Shown: positions 8,778 to 18,854 of the stretch, piece by piece
How positions within the stretch are numbered: position 1 is the first letter of the stretch
How the letters are laid out: every line of letters begins with the position of its first letter
NCBI GenBank assembly: GCA_021774575.1
Contig: JAJFIX010000023.1
Location: 130,166-194,165, forward strand
Reading direction: 5' to 3'
DNA: 64,000 bases
DNA from: Alphaproteobacteria bacterium
GTDB lineage: Bacteria > Pseudomonadota > Alphaproteobacteria > UBA6615
The notes under the pieces: generated by a model
The model's input: only the letters and a program-made list of their open reading frames with translations
The model's database searches: none
Told to the model about the DNA's origin: nothing
Program-made: the position numbers and the translations under genes

Positions 8778-10031
8778 ATGAAACTGGGAATTTGGCGCAC
8801 TGGTCTTTGCGCGAGCCTATTATGCACCGCACTCATTTCGGGGCCGGTGGTGGCTGAAAATGAGATTGTTAACTCGCTGATCGAGACGGTACGCGAAGGC
8901 GAAGTTATTTTAAATGTGCGCTATCGCTATGAAATGGTCGACCAAGCAAGTTTTGCCCGAGACGCCCATGCCAACACCGTGCGCACACGCTTTGGCTACC
9001 AAACCGCCGAATGGCATCAATTCAGGGTGCTGGCCGAGGGCGAGCATGTCGGACATATCGGTGACGACCAATTTAACGATACGGTGAATGGGCGGGTCAT
9101 GTTCCCGGTGGTCGCCGACCCCGATGTGTTAGAGCTAAATCGGCTGCATATTACCTATAGCGGCCTGCCCGATACGCAAATCAAAGCCGGGCGCCAGCGC
9201 ATCATTTTCGACAATGCTCGGTTTTTCGGCAATGTCGGGTTCCGCCAAAACGAGCAGACCTTTGATGGTGTGGTGGTTGCCAATTCCTCGATCCCTATGG
9301 TCGACATCGCTTATGGCTATGTTCTTCAAGTGAACCGGGTTTTCGGCGATGATTCGCCAGCCGGTGATTTTAATACCTCGGTCCACGTCGTCCGAGCGGG
9401 AACGTCGGCAATTCCCTTCGGCTATTTGCAGACCTATGCTTATCTTGCCAAGGTCGATGATGTTCCGACCCTTTCCAGTGAGACCTACGGTGTGCGTTTT
9501 TCCGGTGGCCAGGATATCGGCCAGACCGGGGTCCGGCTTCTTTATACGGGTGAATTTGCGCATCAGTCGGAATATCGGAACAATCCGATGACCTTCGATC
9601 ATCATTATTTTCACGCCGAGGGCGGTTTTGCCTTTCGTGGTCTGACGGCCAAAGGCGGTTGGGAAAGTCTTGACGGTGACGGAACGTCTGCCCTGCAGAC
9701 CCCGCTGGCGACCCTGCATGCGTTTCAAGGCTGGGCCGATCAGTTTTTGACGACACCTGTGGGCGGCATTGAGGATATTTACGGCAGCATTTCCTATGTC
9801 GTGCCGCCAATTCCCAATCTTGGTTTCGTCGACAAAATTACCCTAACCGGTGTTTATCACGATTTTCAGGCTGAGCAAGGTGGGGCAGATTATGGTTCAG
9901 AGATCGATGCCCAGGTCGCGGTCAAATTATTCGACCGCTTCAGCATGGCAGTTCGCTATGCCAACTATCAATCCGATGGATTTTTGGCGGATGCGGAGAA
10001 GGTCTGGCTGACGGTAGGTATGGATCTATAA
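8778..10031 (+). CDS. Outer-membrane porin-like protein (alginate-export-like)
   Basis: 417 residues from ATG 8778, preceded by AAGGAG; the open frame extends to 8733 without support. Signal peptide (residues about 1-25, ending near VVAEN), then a beta-rich sequence with many alternating hydrophobic and polar segments and a C-terminal aromatic-containing strand, as in outer-membrane beta barrels. Segments such as INRLHITYSGLPDT-like strands and AGRQRIIFDNARFFG resemble the alginate-export/OprD-like channel group. Substrate unknown; its position between catabolic and nitrate genes suggests uptake. Confidence 0.6.
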   Translation: MKLGIWRTGLCASLLCTALISGPVVAENEIVNSLIETVREGEVILNVRYRYEMVDQASFARDAHANTVRTRFGYQTAEWHQFRVLAEGEHVGHIGDDQFNDTVNGRVMFPVVADPDVLELNRLHITYSGLPDTQIKAGRQRIIFDNARFFGNVGFRQNEQTFDGVVVANSSIPMVDIAYGYVLQVNRVFGDDSPAGDFNTSVHVVRAGTSAIPFGYLQTYAYLAKVDDVPTLSSETYGVRFSGGQDIGQTGVRLLYTGEFAHQSEYRNNPMTFDHHYFHAEGGFAFRGLTAKGGWESLDGDGTSALQTPLATLHAFQGWADQFLTTPVGGIEDIYGSISYVVPPIPNLGFVDKITLTGVYHDFQAEQGGADYGSEIDAQVAVKLFDRFSMAVRYANYQSDGFLADAEKVWLTVGMDL

Positions 10032-10056
10032 AAAAAATCAGCGCCCCGGCCAATGC

Positions 10057-10070
10057 TTGATTTGGATCAA
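10057..10070. promoter_or_regulatory. FNR/CRP-family box upstream of narK1
   Basis: TTGATTTGGATCAA is a perfect match to the FNR consensus TTGAT-N4-ATCAA. The centre (10063.5) lies about 41.5 bp upstream of a predicted start near 10105, and a TAGAAG hexamer at 10093-10098 falls where the -10 should be, the geometry of a class II FNR-activated promoter. It would drive narK1-K2-GHJI under low oxygen. Dnr or NarR family proteins bind similar sites, so the exact regulator is open. Confidence 0.75.
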
Positions 10071-10151
10071 GGGACGGCGCGGGGTGCTGAGCTAGAAGTG
10101 GGCCGATAAGAGACGTCGGCACTCGTCGATTTCGCAGGAAAGGCCCACATT

Positions 10152-11504
10152 ATGAATCATTTGGACAGTGTTTCCGCACGCCAGCAGAATGGCGCCCTTG
10201 GCGTCAGCACGATTTCGTTCACCGTGTGTTTTGCCGTTTGGACGATTTTTTCGATTATTGGCCTGCAGATCAAACAAGATCTGGGACTTTCCGACACGGC
10301 GTTTGGGCTATTGGTGGCGACACCGATACTGACCGGGTCGGTCAGCCGCATTTTTCTCGGCATCTGGACTGATCAATATGGCGGGCGGCTGGTTTATACA
10401 ATTGTGATGCTGGCAACTTCGGGCGCTGTATTTTTGCTGTCGACAGTGGAAACCTATTCGATGATGCTGGTGGCCGCCCTTGGGGTCGGCTTGGCGGGCG
10501 GTTCTTTTGCCGTCGGTATCGCCTATGTGTCGCGCTGGTTCGAACGTGATCGCCAGGGAACGGCCCTGGGTATTTTTGGCATGGGCAATGTAGGCGCGGC
10601 GGTGACCAATTTCGGCGCGCCGTTCTTGCTCGTCGCCGTTGGCTGGCAGCAGACGGCAGTCATTTATTCGATCATCCTGTTTTGCACGGCAATTCTCTTT
10701 TTCCTCCTGACAAAAGAAGATCCGGCAACACGCCAGCGCAAGCAAAACGGTGAAAAGCCCAATTCAGCCTGGATGGAACTGGAACCATTACGCAAGCTCC
10801 AGGTTTGGCGGTTTGCCCTCTACTACTTCTTCGTTTTTGGTGCTTTTGTCGCCTTGGCTTTGTGGCTGCCGCGTTATTATGTCGGCGTCTACGGGCTTGA
10901 TATCGTAACGGCGGGCATGCTGGCGGCGGCCTATGCATTGCCTGGCAGTATCTTTCGGGCGCTGGGTGGCTGGCTTTCGGATAAATTCGGCGCCCGCGCG
11001 GTCATGTATGCAACATTCGTTGCTGCGGTGGTGATCTGCTTCCTGCTCAGTTATCCGGCAACCGAGTATAGCGTTGCTGGGATCGAAGGGCCGATTGATT
11101 TTTCGATTGTCATCAGCTTGCCGGTCTTTGTCACGCTGACCGTCTTCCTCGGCTTTTTCATGTCGCTGGGTAAGGCAGCGGTCTACAAACATATCCCTGT
11201 TTACTATCCCGAAAATGTCGGCGCTGTCGGGGGGCTTGTCGGCATGATCGGTGGGCTCGGCGGCTTCATCTTGCCGATCAGCTTTGGCATCATGAACGAT
11301 TTCATCGGCGTCTGGACGAGCTGCTTCATGTTGCTTTTCGCGCTGGTCTCTATTGCCCTCATTTGGATGCACTTCACCATCCGACGGATGGAACGGGCCA
11401 AAATCGGCGCGCTGGGCCAACTGCCCGAATTGCCGGAAATGGTCGATATCCATCAACCACACCATAATGTCGGGCCACATCGTGCGCCCGCCGCCACTAG
11501 TTAA
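10152..11504 (+). CDS. narK1: NarK1-type nitrate/nitrite transporter (MFS)
   Basis: 450 residues with about 12 hydrophobic helices. It carries the nitrate-porter features TDQYGGR (after helix 2), the glycine-rich GVGLAGGSFAVGIAYVS and GMGNVGAAVTNFG segments, and a second half with GGLGGFILP. NarK1 types usually act as proton-linked nitrate symporters. It is first in the nitrate operon behind the FNR box, and ends 15 bp before narK2. Assignment to NarK1 versus NarK2 follows the pairing order seen in Paracoccus and related bacteria. Confidence 0.85.
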   Translation: MNHLDSVSARQQNGALGVSTISFTVCFAVWTIFSIIGLQIKQDLGLSDTAFGLLVATPILTGSVSRIFLGIWTDQYGGRLVYTIVMLATSGAVFLLSTVETYSMMLVAALGVGLAGGSFAVGIAYVSRWFERDRQGTALGIFGMGNVGAAVTNFGAPFLLVAVGWQQTAVIYSIILFCTAILFFLLTKEDPATRQRKQNGEKPNSAWMELEPLRKLQVWRFALYYFFVFGAFVALALWLPRYYVGVYGLDIVTAGMLAAAYALPGSIFRALGGWLSDKFGARAVMYATFVAAVVICFLLSYPATEYSVAGIEGPIDFSIVISLPVFVTLTVFLGFFMSLGKAAVYKHIPVYYPENVGAVGGLVGMIGGLGGFILPISFGIMNDFIGVWTSCFMLLFALVSIALIWMHFTIRRMERAKIGALGQLPELPEMVDIHQPHHNVGPHRAPAATS

Positions 11505-11519
11505 AGAAGGATCGTATTG

Positions 11520-12914
11520 ATGGCTTCGCACTCAAAAACCGCGAAACACGTGCTCGATGATTGGCGTCCGGATGACCCGGCGTTTTGGGATCAGACCGGC
11601 CACAAGATTGCCTCGCGCAATCTTTGGATTTCGATCCCGGCGTTGCTCTTGGCCTTTTCCGTCTGGTTGGTCTGGAGCATGGTGGTGGCGAAATTGCCGC
11701 TGGTTGGGTTTAACTATTCGACCAATCAGCTGTTTTGGCTGGCCGCCCTACCGGGTCTTTCCGGCGCGACCCTGCGGATTTTCTATTCGTTCATGGTGCC
11801 AATATTCGGTGGCCGATTATGGACCACGCTGACCACCGCGTCGTTGCTGCTGCCGGCTATCGGCATAGGCTATGCGGTGCAGGACCCGACAACGCCCTAC
11901 ACGATGTTCTTGGCGCTGGCCTTCCTGTGCGGTTTGGGTGGCGGCAATTTTGCCTCATCGATGGCCAATATCAGTTTCTTTTTCCCGGCCAATCAAAAAG
12001 GTCAGGCCCTGGCGTTGAATGCTGGGCTGGGCAATGCCGGAGTCAGCGTCATGCAGTTTCTGGTGCCGTTGGCGATTACCGCCGGTGTCTTTGGCGCCCT
12101 TGGCGGCGCACCGCAACTGATTACGACCGATGCCGGGACCAGCGAGCTGTGGCTGCAAAATGCTGGATTTGTCTGGGTTCCTTTTCTTCTTCTTGCGACC
12201 ATCGCCTCTTGGTTTGGCATGAGCGATATCGCCGATGCAAAGGCTTCTTTTGCCGATCAGGCGGTGATCTTCAAGCGCAAGCATAATTGGATCATGTGTT
12301 GGCTCTATACTGGAACCTTCGGGTCCTTCATCGGCTATTCGGCGGGCTTTCCGCTATTGGCGACGACCCAGTTTCCCGATGCCGACGCCTTGCGGTTTGT
12401 CTTTCTCGGTCCCCTTGTTGGCGCGCTCAGTCGGTCAGCGACCGGCTGGATTGCCGATAAATTCGGCGGCGGTCGGGTGACGTTCTGGACCTTTATCGGC
12501 ATGGCGCTGGCGGTTGTTGGGGTGCTCTATTTTCTTGGTATCAAGGACCAGCCCGGCGCGTTCTGGGGTTTCTTTGCGATGTTCATGATTTTGTTTTTTG
12601 CCACCGGTGTCGGCAATGCGTCGACTTTCCAAATGATCCCGGTGATTTTCAAGAGCGAAGTCGCCCGCTTGATGCCGTCTGAAAGTGCCGAAAACAAACA
12701 ACGTCATGCCAGTAAAGAAGCGGCCGCGACCATCGGCTTTACCTCGGCGATTGCCGCCTATGGCGCTTTCTTTATTCCAAAGAGTTACGGCACATCGATT
12801 GTTGCGACCGGCGGGCCCGAGGCGGCGCTGATCGGCTTTATCGGATTTTACATCACCTGTATTGCCGTAACCTGGTGGTACTATACTCGTAAAAATGCTG
12901 AGATCTCCTGCTAA
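11520..12914 (+). CDS. narK2: NarK2-type nitrate/nitrite antiporter (MFS)
   Basis: 464 residues from ATG 11520 (AAAGAAGGA upstream; TTG 11517 is less likely). A hydrophilic N-terminus (WRPDDPAFWDQTGHKIASRN) precedes helix 1, which is characteristic of NarK2 proteins. Nitrate-signature glycines are visible in FLCGLGGGNFASSMANIS and LGNAGVSVMQFL. It likely exchanges nitrite for nitrate, complementing NarK1. In Paracoccus the two are fused; here they are separate genes 15 bp apart. narG follows after 26 bp. Confidence 0.87.
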   Translation: MASHSKTAKHVLDDWRPDDPAFWDQTGHKIASRNLWISIPALLLAFSVWLVWSMVVAKLPLVGFNYSTNQLFWLAALPGLSGATLRIFYSFMVPIFGGRLWTTLTTASLLLPAIGIGYAVQDPTTPYTMFLALAFLCGLGGGNFASSMANISFFFPANQKGQALALNAGLGNAGVSVMQFLVPLAITAGVFGALGGAPQLITTDAGTSELWLQNAGFVWVPFLLLATIASWFGMSDIADAKASFADQAVIFKRKHNWIMCWLYTGTFGSFIGYSAGFPLLATTQFPDADALRFVFLGPLVGALSRSATGWIADKFGGGRVTFWTFIGMALAVVGVLYFLGIKDQPGAFWGFFAMFMILFFATGVGNASTFQMIPVIFKSEVARLMPSESAENKQRHASKEAAATIGFTSAIAAYGAFFIPKSYGTSIVATGGPEAALIGFIGFYITCIAVTWWYYTRKNAEISC

Positions 12915-12940
12915 GGCAGGACAGAGGAGAGTTACCGACG

Positions 12941-15900
12941 ATGAGCCATTTTCTCGATAGGCTAAGTTTCTTCCGACGCCAGTCAGATAGTTTTTCCGAC
13001 GGTCACGGGGTGACGACCGATGAATCCCGCTCTTGGGAGGAGGGGTATCGCCGCCGTTGGCAGCACGACAAGATCGTGCGCTCGACCCACGGGGTGAATT
13101 GCACCGGGTCGTGTAGTTGGAAGATTTATGTCAAAGGCGGCATTGTCACCTGGGAAACTCAGCAGACCGATTACCCGCGCACCCGGCCCGATATGCCCAA
13201 TCACGAGCCGCGCGGTTGCTCACGGGGCGCCAGCTATTCCTGGTATCTCTATAGCGCCAATCGGTTGAAATATCCGCTGATCCGCGGGCGGCTGATCCGC
13301 CTGTGGCGCGAAGCCCGGGCCACTCTGTCACCGGTGGCTGCTTGGGCCTCGATTGTCGAGGATCCGGTGAAATCCAAATCCTATCAGTCGGTGCGGGGGC
13401 TCGGTGGATTTATCCGGGCCGATTGGGATGAGGCCAACGAGCTTATCGCTGCGGCCAACGCCTATACGGCCAAGACCCATGGTCCCGACCGGGTTCTGGG
13501 CTTTTCGCCAATTCCGGCGATGTCGATGGTCTCCTATGCCGCCGGTAGTCGTTACCTGTCGTTGCTGGGCGGCGTTTGCATGAGTTTTTACGACTGGTAT
13601 TGCGACCTGCCGCCAGCCAGCCCGCAGACTTGGGGGGAACAAACAGATGTCCCCGAAAGTGCCGATTGGTTCAATTCCGGGTTCTTTATCTTGTGGGGGT
13701 CCAACGTTCCCCAGACCCGCACTCCCGACGCGCATTTTTTCACCGAGGCCCGTTATCGCGGCGCCAAGGCGGTTGTCGTCACCCCCGATTATAGCGAGGC
13801 GTCGAAATTCGCCGATCTGTGGCTGCATCCCAAACAGGGAACGGATTCCGCCCTGGCCATGGCCCTTGGGCATGTTGTTTTGCGGGAGTTTCACCTCGAT
13901 AATCCGAGCGACTATTTTCTCGATTATTGCCGTCGCTATTCGGACATGCCGTTCTTGGTGCGGCTGAAAAAGCAGGGCGATTATTTTGTGCCCGAACGTT
14001 TGATCAGGGCCGCCGATTTTTCCGACGGCCTCGGTGAAACGGAAAAAGCCGAATGGAAAACCATCGCCATTTCCGACGCGACCGGCGATCCGGTCGTGCC
14101 CCATGGTTCGGTCGGCTTCCGCTGGGACGGCAGTGGCAAATGGAACCTTGAGGAAAAATCCGGTGACGGCAAAGACGCCGAGCTCACTTTGAGCCTATTG
14201 GAAACCAAGTCGGATATTGCCGAGGTTGGTTTTCCCTATTTCGGCAATGCTGAGCATGATCATTTCGCTGGCACCGAACATCCCGACGTGCTGGTTCGCA
14301 ATGTCCCGGTGCGTAGCCTCAACCTGGCCGAGGGCGAGACCTTTGTCGCCACGGTCTATGATTTGCTGATGGCCAATTACGGGCTCGACCGAGGCTTGGG
14401 CGGCGATTTTGTCGCAACGAGTTTTGATGATGATGTGCCCTACACCCCGGCCTGGGCCGAACGGATCACCGGCGTTGAACCGAAACAAATTATCGCCGTC
14501 GCGCGCGAATTTGCCGAGAACGCCGACCGGACCGAAGGCAAGTCGATGGTCATTCTCGGGGCCGGTCTCAATCACTGGTACCACATGGATACGCATTACC
14601 GGGGTATCATCAATCTGCTGGTGATGTGTGGTTGTGTTGGTAAGTCGGGCGGTGGCTGGTGCCATTATGTCGGCCAGGAAAAACTGCGGCCGCAAACCGG
14701 TTGGCAGCCCTTGGCATTTGCCCTCGACTGGGCGCGTCCGCCCCGTCATATGAACTCGACCTCTTTTTGGTACGCCCATACCGATCAGTGGCGTTATGAA
14801 ACCCTCGGCGTTGATGAAATCCTATCGCCGACGGCTCCGGAAGGAGATTGGTCGGGCAGCTTGATCGACTATAATGTGCAGGCCGAGCGGATGGGTTGGC
14901 TGCCGTCGGCACCACAGCTTAAATCAAATCCCCTTGAAATAGCCGCGGCGGCAAAGGCGGCTGGTCAGGAACCCAAGGATTTTGTTGCGGCAGGCCTTAA
15001 ATCCGGCGATCTTCAAATGTCGTGCGAGGAACCCGATGATCCGGCCAACTGGCCGCGCAACCTCTTTGTCTGGCGATCCAACCTGCTTGGGTCGAGCGGT
15101 AAGGGGCATGAATATTTCCTCAAGCATTTGCTCGGCACCAAACATGGAGTGAAGGGCAAGGATTTGGGTGAAATGGGGATGCAAAAACCCCAGGAAGTCG
15201 TTTGGGAGGAAAAGGCGCCCGAAGGAAAACTCGATCTTTTGGTCACCCTCGATTTCCGCATGTCGACGACGTGCATGTATTCCGACATCGTGTTGCCGAC
15301 GGCGACTTGGTACGAAAAATCCGACCTCAATACCTCCGACATGCATCCCTTTATTCATCCTCTGAGCCCCGCGGTTGATCCGCTTTGGGAGAGCCGCAGC
15401 GATTGGGAGATTTTCAAAGGGATCGCACGACGTTTTTCCGAAATCGCACCCGAGGTTTTGGGCGTCGAGCAAGACACGGTTTTGGTGCCGATCTTGCATG
15501 ATACACCGGGCGAGCTCGCTCAGCCCTACGATGTCGAAGATTGGAAGCGGGAAGACACGATGCCTGTGCCCGGTCTAACCATGCCGAACGTGATTGTCGT
15601 CGAGCGCGATTATCCCAATCTTTATAAGCGCTTTACCGCACTGGGGCCGCTGCTGGAGAAGACGGGCAATGGCGGTAAGGGCATGGCCTGGAAGACCGAA
15701 ATTGAGGTCGACCAATTGCGGGCCATTAACGGCACGGTAACCGAGGAAGGCCCGACCAAGGGCCTGGCGCGGATCGAGACCGATGTTGACGCGGCCGAAG
15801 TTATCTTGACCTTGGCTCCGGAAACCAATGGCCAAGTGGCGGTCAAGGCCTGGGAGTCGTTGGGCAAGACGACCGGACGCAGCCACACCCATCTGGCATT

Positions 15901-16672
15901 GCCGCGAGAAGACGAGAAGCTGCGGTTTCGCGATCTGCAAGCCCAGCCGCGCAAAATTATTTCATCGCCGATCTGGTCGGGGCTGGAATCCGAGCATGTC
16001 TCTTATAATGCGTGCTATGTCAATGTGCATGAGCTGGTCCCGTGGCGCACTTTAACCGGGCGCCAGCAACTCTATCAGGATCATTTGTGGATGCGGGCCT
16101 TTGGCGAGCAGCTCTGCGTCTACCGTCCGCCGATCGATACCCGCACCACCAAGCCGATCATGGCGAGCCAGGAAAACGGCAACAAACAAATTGTGCTGAA
16201 CTTCATCACGCCGCACCAAAAATGGGGCATTCATTCGACCTATACCGATAACTTGCTGCTGCTAACCTTGTCGCGGGGGGGGCCGATTGTCTGGCTTTCC
16301 GAAGACGATGCGAGACGCGCCGGCATTGTCGATAATGATTGGGTTGAGGCCTATAACGTAAATGGGGCGCTGGTTGCACGAGCGGTTGTTTCCCAACGCA
16401 TAAAGCCTGGCATTCTCTTGATGTATCACGCCCAGGAAAAAATTGTGAATGTGCCGGGGTCGGAAGTGACCGGCTTGCGGGGTGGCATTCATAATTCGGT
16501 CACCCGGACGACGCTAAAGCCAACCCATATGATCGGCGGGTACGCCCAACTGAGTTACGGGTTTAATTATTACGGTACCGTCGGGTCGAACCGGGACGAA
16601 TTCGTGATCTTGCGTAAAATGAACAAAGTCGACTGGCTCGAACGGCCTCTCGCAGAGGAGGCCGCCCAATGA
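12941..16672 (+). CDS. narG: Respiratory nitrate reductase alpha subunit
   Basis: 1243 residues, full length. Catalytic molybdo-bis-MGD subunit reducing nitrate to nitrite at the cytoplasmic face. The FS0 [4Fe-4S] ligands His50, Cys54, Cys58 and Cys93 sit in HGVNCTGSCSW and PRGCSRGA at exactly the E. coli positions, and the molybdenum-ligand Asp is D222 in DWYCDLPP. The start at 12941 follows GAGGAGAG. The stop overlaps the start of narH by ATGA. No disruption was seen across the gene. Confidence 0.97.
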   Translation: MSHFLDRLSFFRRQSDSFSDGHGVTTDESRSWEEGYRRRWQHDKIVRSTHGVNCTGSCSWKIYVKGGIVTWETQQTDYPRTRPDMPNHEPRGCSRGASYSWYLYSANRLKYPLIRGRLIRLWREARATLSPVAAWASIVEDPVKSKSYQSVRGLGGFIRADWDEANELIAAANAYTAKTHGPDRVLGFSPIPAMSMVSYAAGSRYLSLLGGVCMSFYDWYCDLPPASPQTWGEQTDVPESADWFNSGFFILWGSNVPQTRTPDAHFFTEARYRGAKAVVVTPDYSEASKFADLWLHPKQGTDSALAMALGHVVLREFHLDNPSDYFLDYCRRYSDMPFLVRLKKQGDYFVPERLIRAADFSDGLGETEKAEWKTIAISDATGDPVVPHGSVGFRWDGSGKWNLEEKSGDGKDAELTLSLLETKSDIAEVGFPYFGNAEHDHFAGTEHPDVLVRNVPVRSLNLAEGETFVATVYDLLMANYGLDRGLGGDFVATSFDDDVPYTPAWAERITGVEPKQIIAVAREFAENADRTEGKSMVILGAGLNHWYHMDTHYRGIINLLVMCGCVGKSGGGWCHYVGQEKLRPQTGWQPLAFALDWARPPRHMNSTSFWYAHTDQWRYETLGVDEILSPTAPEGDWSGSLIDYNVQAERMGWLPSAPQLKSNPLEIAAAAKAAGQEPKDFVAAGLKSGDLQMSCEEPDDPANWPRNLFVWRSNLLGSSGKGHEYFLKHLLGTKHGVKGKDLGEMGMQKPQEVVWEEKAPEGKLDLLVTLDFRMSTTCMYSDIVLPTATWYEKSDLNTSDMHPFIHPLSPAVDPLWESRSDWEIFKGIARRFSEIAPEVLGVEQDTVLVPILHDTPGELAQPYDVEDWKREDTMPVPGLTMPNVIVVERDYPNLYKRFTALGPLLEKTGNGGKGMAWKTEIEVDQLRAINGTVTEEGPTKGLARIETDVDAAEVILTLAPETNGQVAVKAWESLGKTTGRSHTHLALPREDEKLRFRDLQAQPRKIISSPIWSGLESEHVSYNACYVNVHELVPWRTLTGRQQLYQDHLWMRAFGEQLCVYRPPIDTRTTKPIMASQENGNKQIVLNFITPHQKWGIHSTYTDNLLLLTLSRGGPIVWLSEDDARRAGIVDNDWVEAYNVNGALVARAVVSQRIKPGILLMYHAQEKIVNVPGSEVTGLRGGIHNSVTRTTLKPTHMIGGYAQLSYGFNYYGTVGSNRDEFVILRKMNKVDWLERPLAEEAAQ

Positions 16673-18156
16673 AAATTCGTGCGCAAATAGGCATGGTCCT
16701 GAATTTGGACAAATGTATCGGCTGTCACACCTGCACGGTCAGCTGCAAAAACGTTTGGACGTCGCGCGAAGGCGTTGAATATGCCTGGTTTAATAATGTC
16801 GAGACCAAACCCGGTGTCGGTTACCCAAAAGAATGGGAAAATCAGGAAAAATGGAACGGCGGCTGGGAACGGCTGGCCAACGGTAAAATTCGTCCGAAAA
16901 TGGGCGGCAAGGCGCGAATCCTGTCGAAGATTTTTTCCAACCCGGACCTGCCGGAAATCGATGATTATTATGAGCCCTTCACCTTCGATTACGAGCATCT
17001 GCATTCGGCAAAAGAGTCCGAGACCATGCCGACGGCGCGCCCGCGTTCGCTCATTTCAGGTGAGCGCATGGAAAAAATCGAGGGTGGCCCGAACTGGGAG
17101 GAAATCCTGGGTGGCGAGTTTGAAAAACGCTCGAAAGACAAAAACTTCGACGGCATAGAAAAGAAGATTTACGGCGAATTCGAAAATACCTTCATGATGT
17201 ATTTGCCGCGGCTTTGCGAGCATTGCCTCAATCCGACCTGTGTTGCCGTTTGCCCCTCGGGCGCGATGTATAAGCGCGAAGAAGACGGAATTGTTCTGGT
17301 CGACCAAGATAAATGCCGGGGCTGGCGCATGTGCGTCTCGGGCTGCCCCTATAAGAAAGTCTATTATAATTGGAAATCGGGCAAGTCGGAGAAATGCCTC
17401 TTTTGTTATCCACGCATTGAAGCCGGGGAGCCGACGGTCTGTTCCGAAACTTGCGTTGGGCGTATCCGCTATCTCGGCGTGATGCTTTATGATGCCGACC
17501 GTATCGGCGAAGCGGCGGCGGTAGAAGATACGCAAGACCTCTACCAATCCCAGCTCGATATTTTCCTCGACCCCAACGATCCGGCGGTGCGCCGCCAAGC
17601 GCTCAAAGACGGGGTGCCCCAGGCGTGGGTCGACGCGGCGGTCAAATCGCCGATTTGGAAAATGGCGATGGACTGGAAAATCGCTTTCCCGCTGCATCCC
17701 GAATTTCGCACCCTGCCGATGGTCTGGTATGTGCCGCCCTTGTCGCCGATCCAATCGGCGGCCGATGGCGGGCAGATCGATTGGAAGGGCGGCATTCCCG
17801 ATGTGCGGTCGCTGCGCATACCGGTTGCCTATCTGGCAAACCTGCTGACGGCGGGGGCTGAGGCGCCGATTGTCTCGGCGCTCGAACGGATGTTGGCGAT
17901 GCGCGCCTATATGCGCCAGAAGGCGGTCTTAAATGAACCGATCGAGAGCCTGGCGACAAATGTCGGCCTGACCGGTGACATTATAGAAGAGATGTACAAG
18001 CTGATGGCCATTGCCAACTATGAAGACCGGTTCGTCATTCCGACCAGTCACCGGGAAAACTCCGAAGACGCCTTTGACCTGCGGGGAGGAAGCGGTCTGT
18101 TTGAGACGGCAAAGCCCCATCCGCTGCCGACAACTGCTGGGGGGGCTGGCAAATGA
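16669..18156 (+). CDS. narH: Respiratory nitrate reductase beta (Fe-S) subunit
   Basis: 495 residues. Four cysteine groups hold the Fe-S clusters: CIGCHTCTVSCKNVW at residues 16-30 (same numbering as E. coli), CEHCLNPTCVAVCP near 183-196, CRGWRMCVSGCP near 216-227, where Trp replaces one Cys and produces the [3Fe-4S] cluster, and CLFCYPR with CSETCVGR near 243-265. It transfers electrons from NarI to NarG. It overlaps narG and narJ by 4 bp on each side. Confidence 0.97.
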   Translation: MKIRAQIGMVLNLDKCIGCHTCTVSCKNVWTSREGVEYAWFNNVETKPGVGYPKEWENQEKWNGGWERLANGKIRPKMGGKARILSKIFSNPDLPEIDDYYEPFTFDYEHLHSAKESETMPTARPRSLISGERMEKIEGGPNWEEILGGEFEKRSKDKNFDGIEKKIYGEFENTFMMYLPRLCEHCLNPTCVAVCPSGAMYKREEDGIVLVDQDKCRGWRMCVSGCPYKKVYYNWKSGKSEKCLFCYPRIEAGEPTVCSETCVGRIRYLGVMLYDADRIGEAAAVEDTQDLYQSQLDIFLDPNDPAVRRQALKDGVPQAWVDAAVKSPIWKMAMDWKIAFPLHPEFRTLPMVWYVPPLSPIQSAADGGQIDWKGGIPDVRSLRIPVAYLANLLTAGAEAPIVSALERMLAMRAYMRQKAVLNEPIESLATNVGLTGDIIEEMYKLMAIANYEDRFVIPTSHRENSEDAFDLRGGSGLFETAKPHPLPTTAGGAGK

Positions 18157-18854
18157 CCGCGACTTTTAAAATACTCTCGGCCTTGCAGAGCTATCCCAGG
18201 GCTGAACTGAAAGAGGCGGTCGGCGATTTCGCGAAAATGCTGGCCGATGACGGGCTGATTGATCCCGCGCCGTTGGGCCCGCTTATTGAGCGCCTTGCGA
18301 CGACGGATCTGCTCGACCTGCAGCAAGATTATGTGGCGCTGTTTGATACCAATAAAAGCCTGTCGCTGCATTTGTTTGAGCATATCCACGGCGAATCCCG
18401 CGATCGGGGTCAGGCGATGGTTGACCTCGACGCCCATTATCGGTTTCACGGGCTGGAACTGACGGCGCGCGAGCTGCCCGATTATCTGCCGTTGTTTCTT
18501 GAGTTTCTTTCGGTCTTGCCCCAGAGCGAGGCCTTGGCGCTGTTTGGCGAGGTGCGACATGTCATCGTCGCTCTGGGCGCGCGCCTGGACCGGCGTGAAA
18601 GTCCTTACGCCGGTATTTTTGCCTGCCTGATAACCCTGTGCCCGGCAGTGCCAAATCCGAGCGAGCTCGTTCTGGCGACCAAGGACGAGGATGGCGATGC
18701 CGCAAGCCGGGACGCCGAATGGGAAGAGGCGGAAATATTATTCGGCCCGGCGAACGAGCCGGGCGCAGAAGACGCGGACTGTCCAAAAATCGAAGACATG
18801 CTGGCCGACATCAAATCCGCTCCGGCGGCTGAAAAAAGCGGGAGCCTAGGATGA
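18153..18854 (+). CDS. narJ: Nitrate reductase assembly chaperone
   Basis: 233 residues, TorD/DmsD-type all-helical chaperone that guides molybdenum cofactor insertion into NarG before membrane attachment. Family landmarks are ILSALQSYP at the N-terminus, LQQDYVALFDTNKSLSLHLFEHIHGESRDRGQAMVDL near 55-90, split here by prose only, and ELPDYLPLFLEFLS near 107. It overlaps narH and narI by 4 bp each, so the four structural genes are translationally chained. Confidence 0.95.
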   Translation: MTATFKILSALQSYPRAELKEAVGDFAKMLADDGLIDPAPLGPLIERLATTDLLDLQQDYVALFDTNKSLSLHLFEHIHGESRDRGQAMVDLDAHYRFHGLELTARELPDYLPLFLEFLSVLPQSEALALFGEVRHVIVALGARLDRRESPYAGIFACLITLCPAVPNPSELVLATKDEDGDAASRDAEWEEAEILFGPANEPGAEDADCPKIEDMLADIKSAPAAEKSGSLG

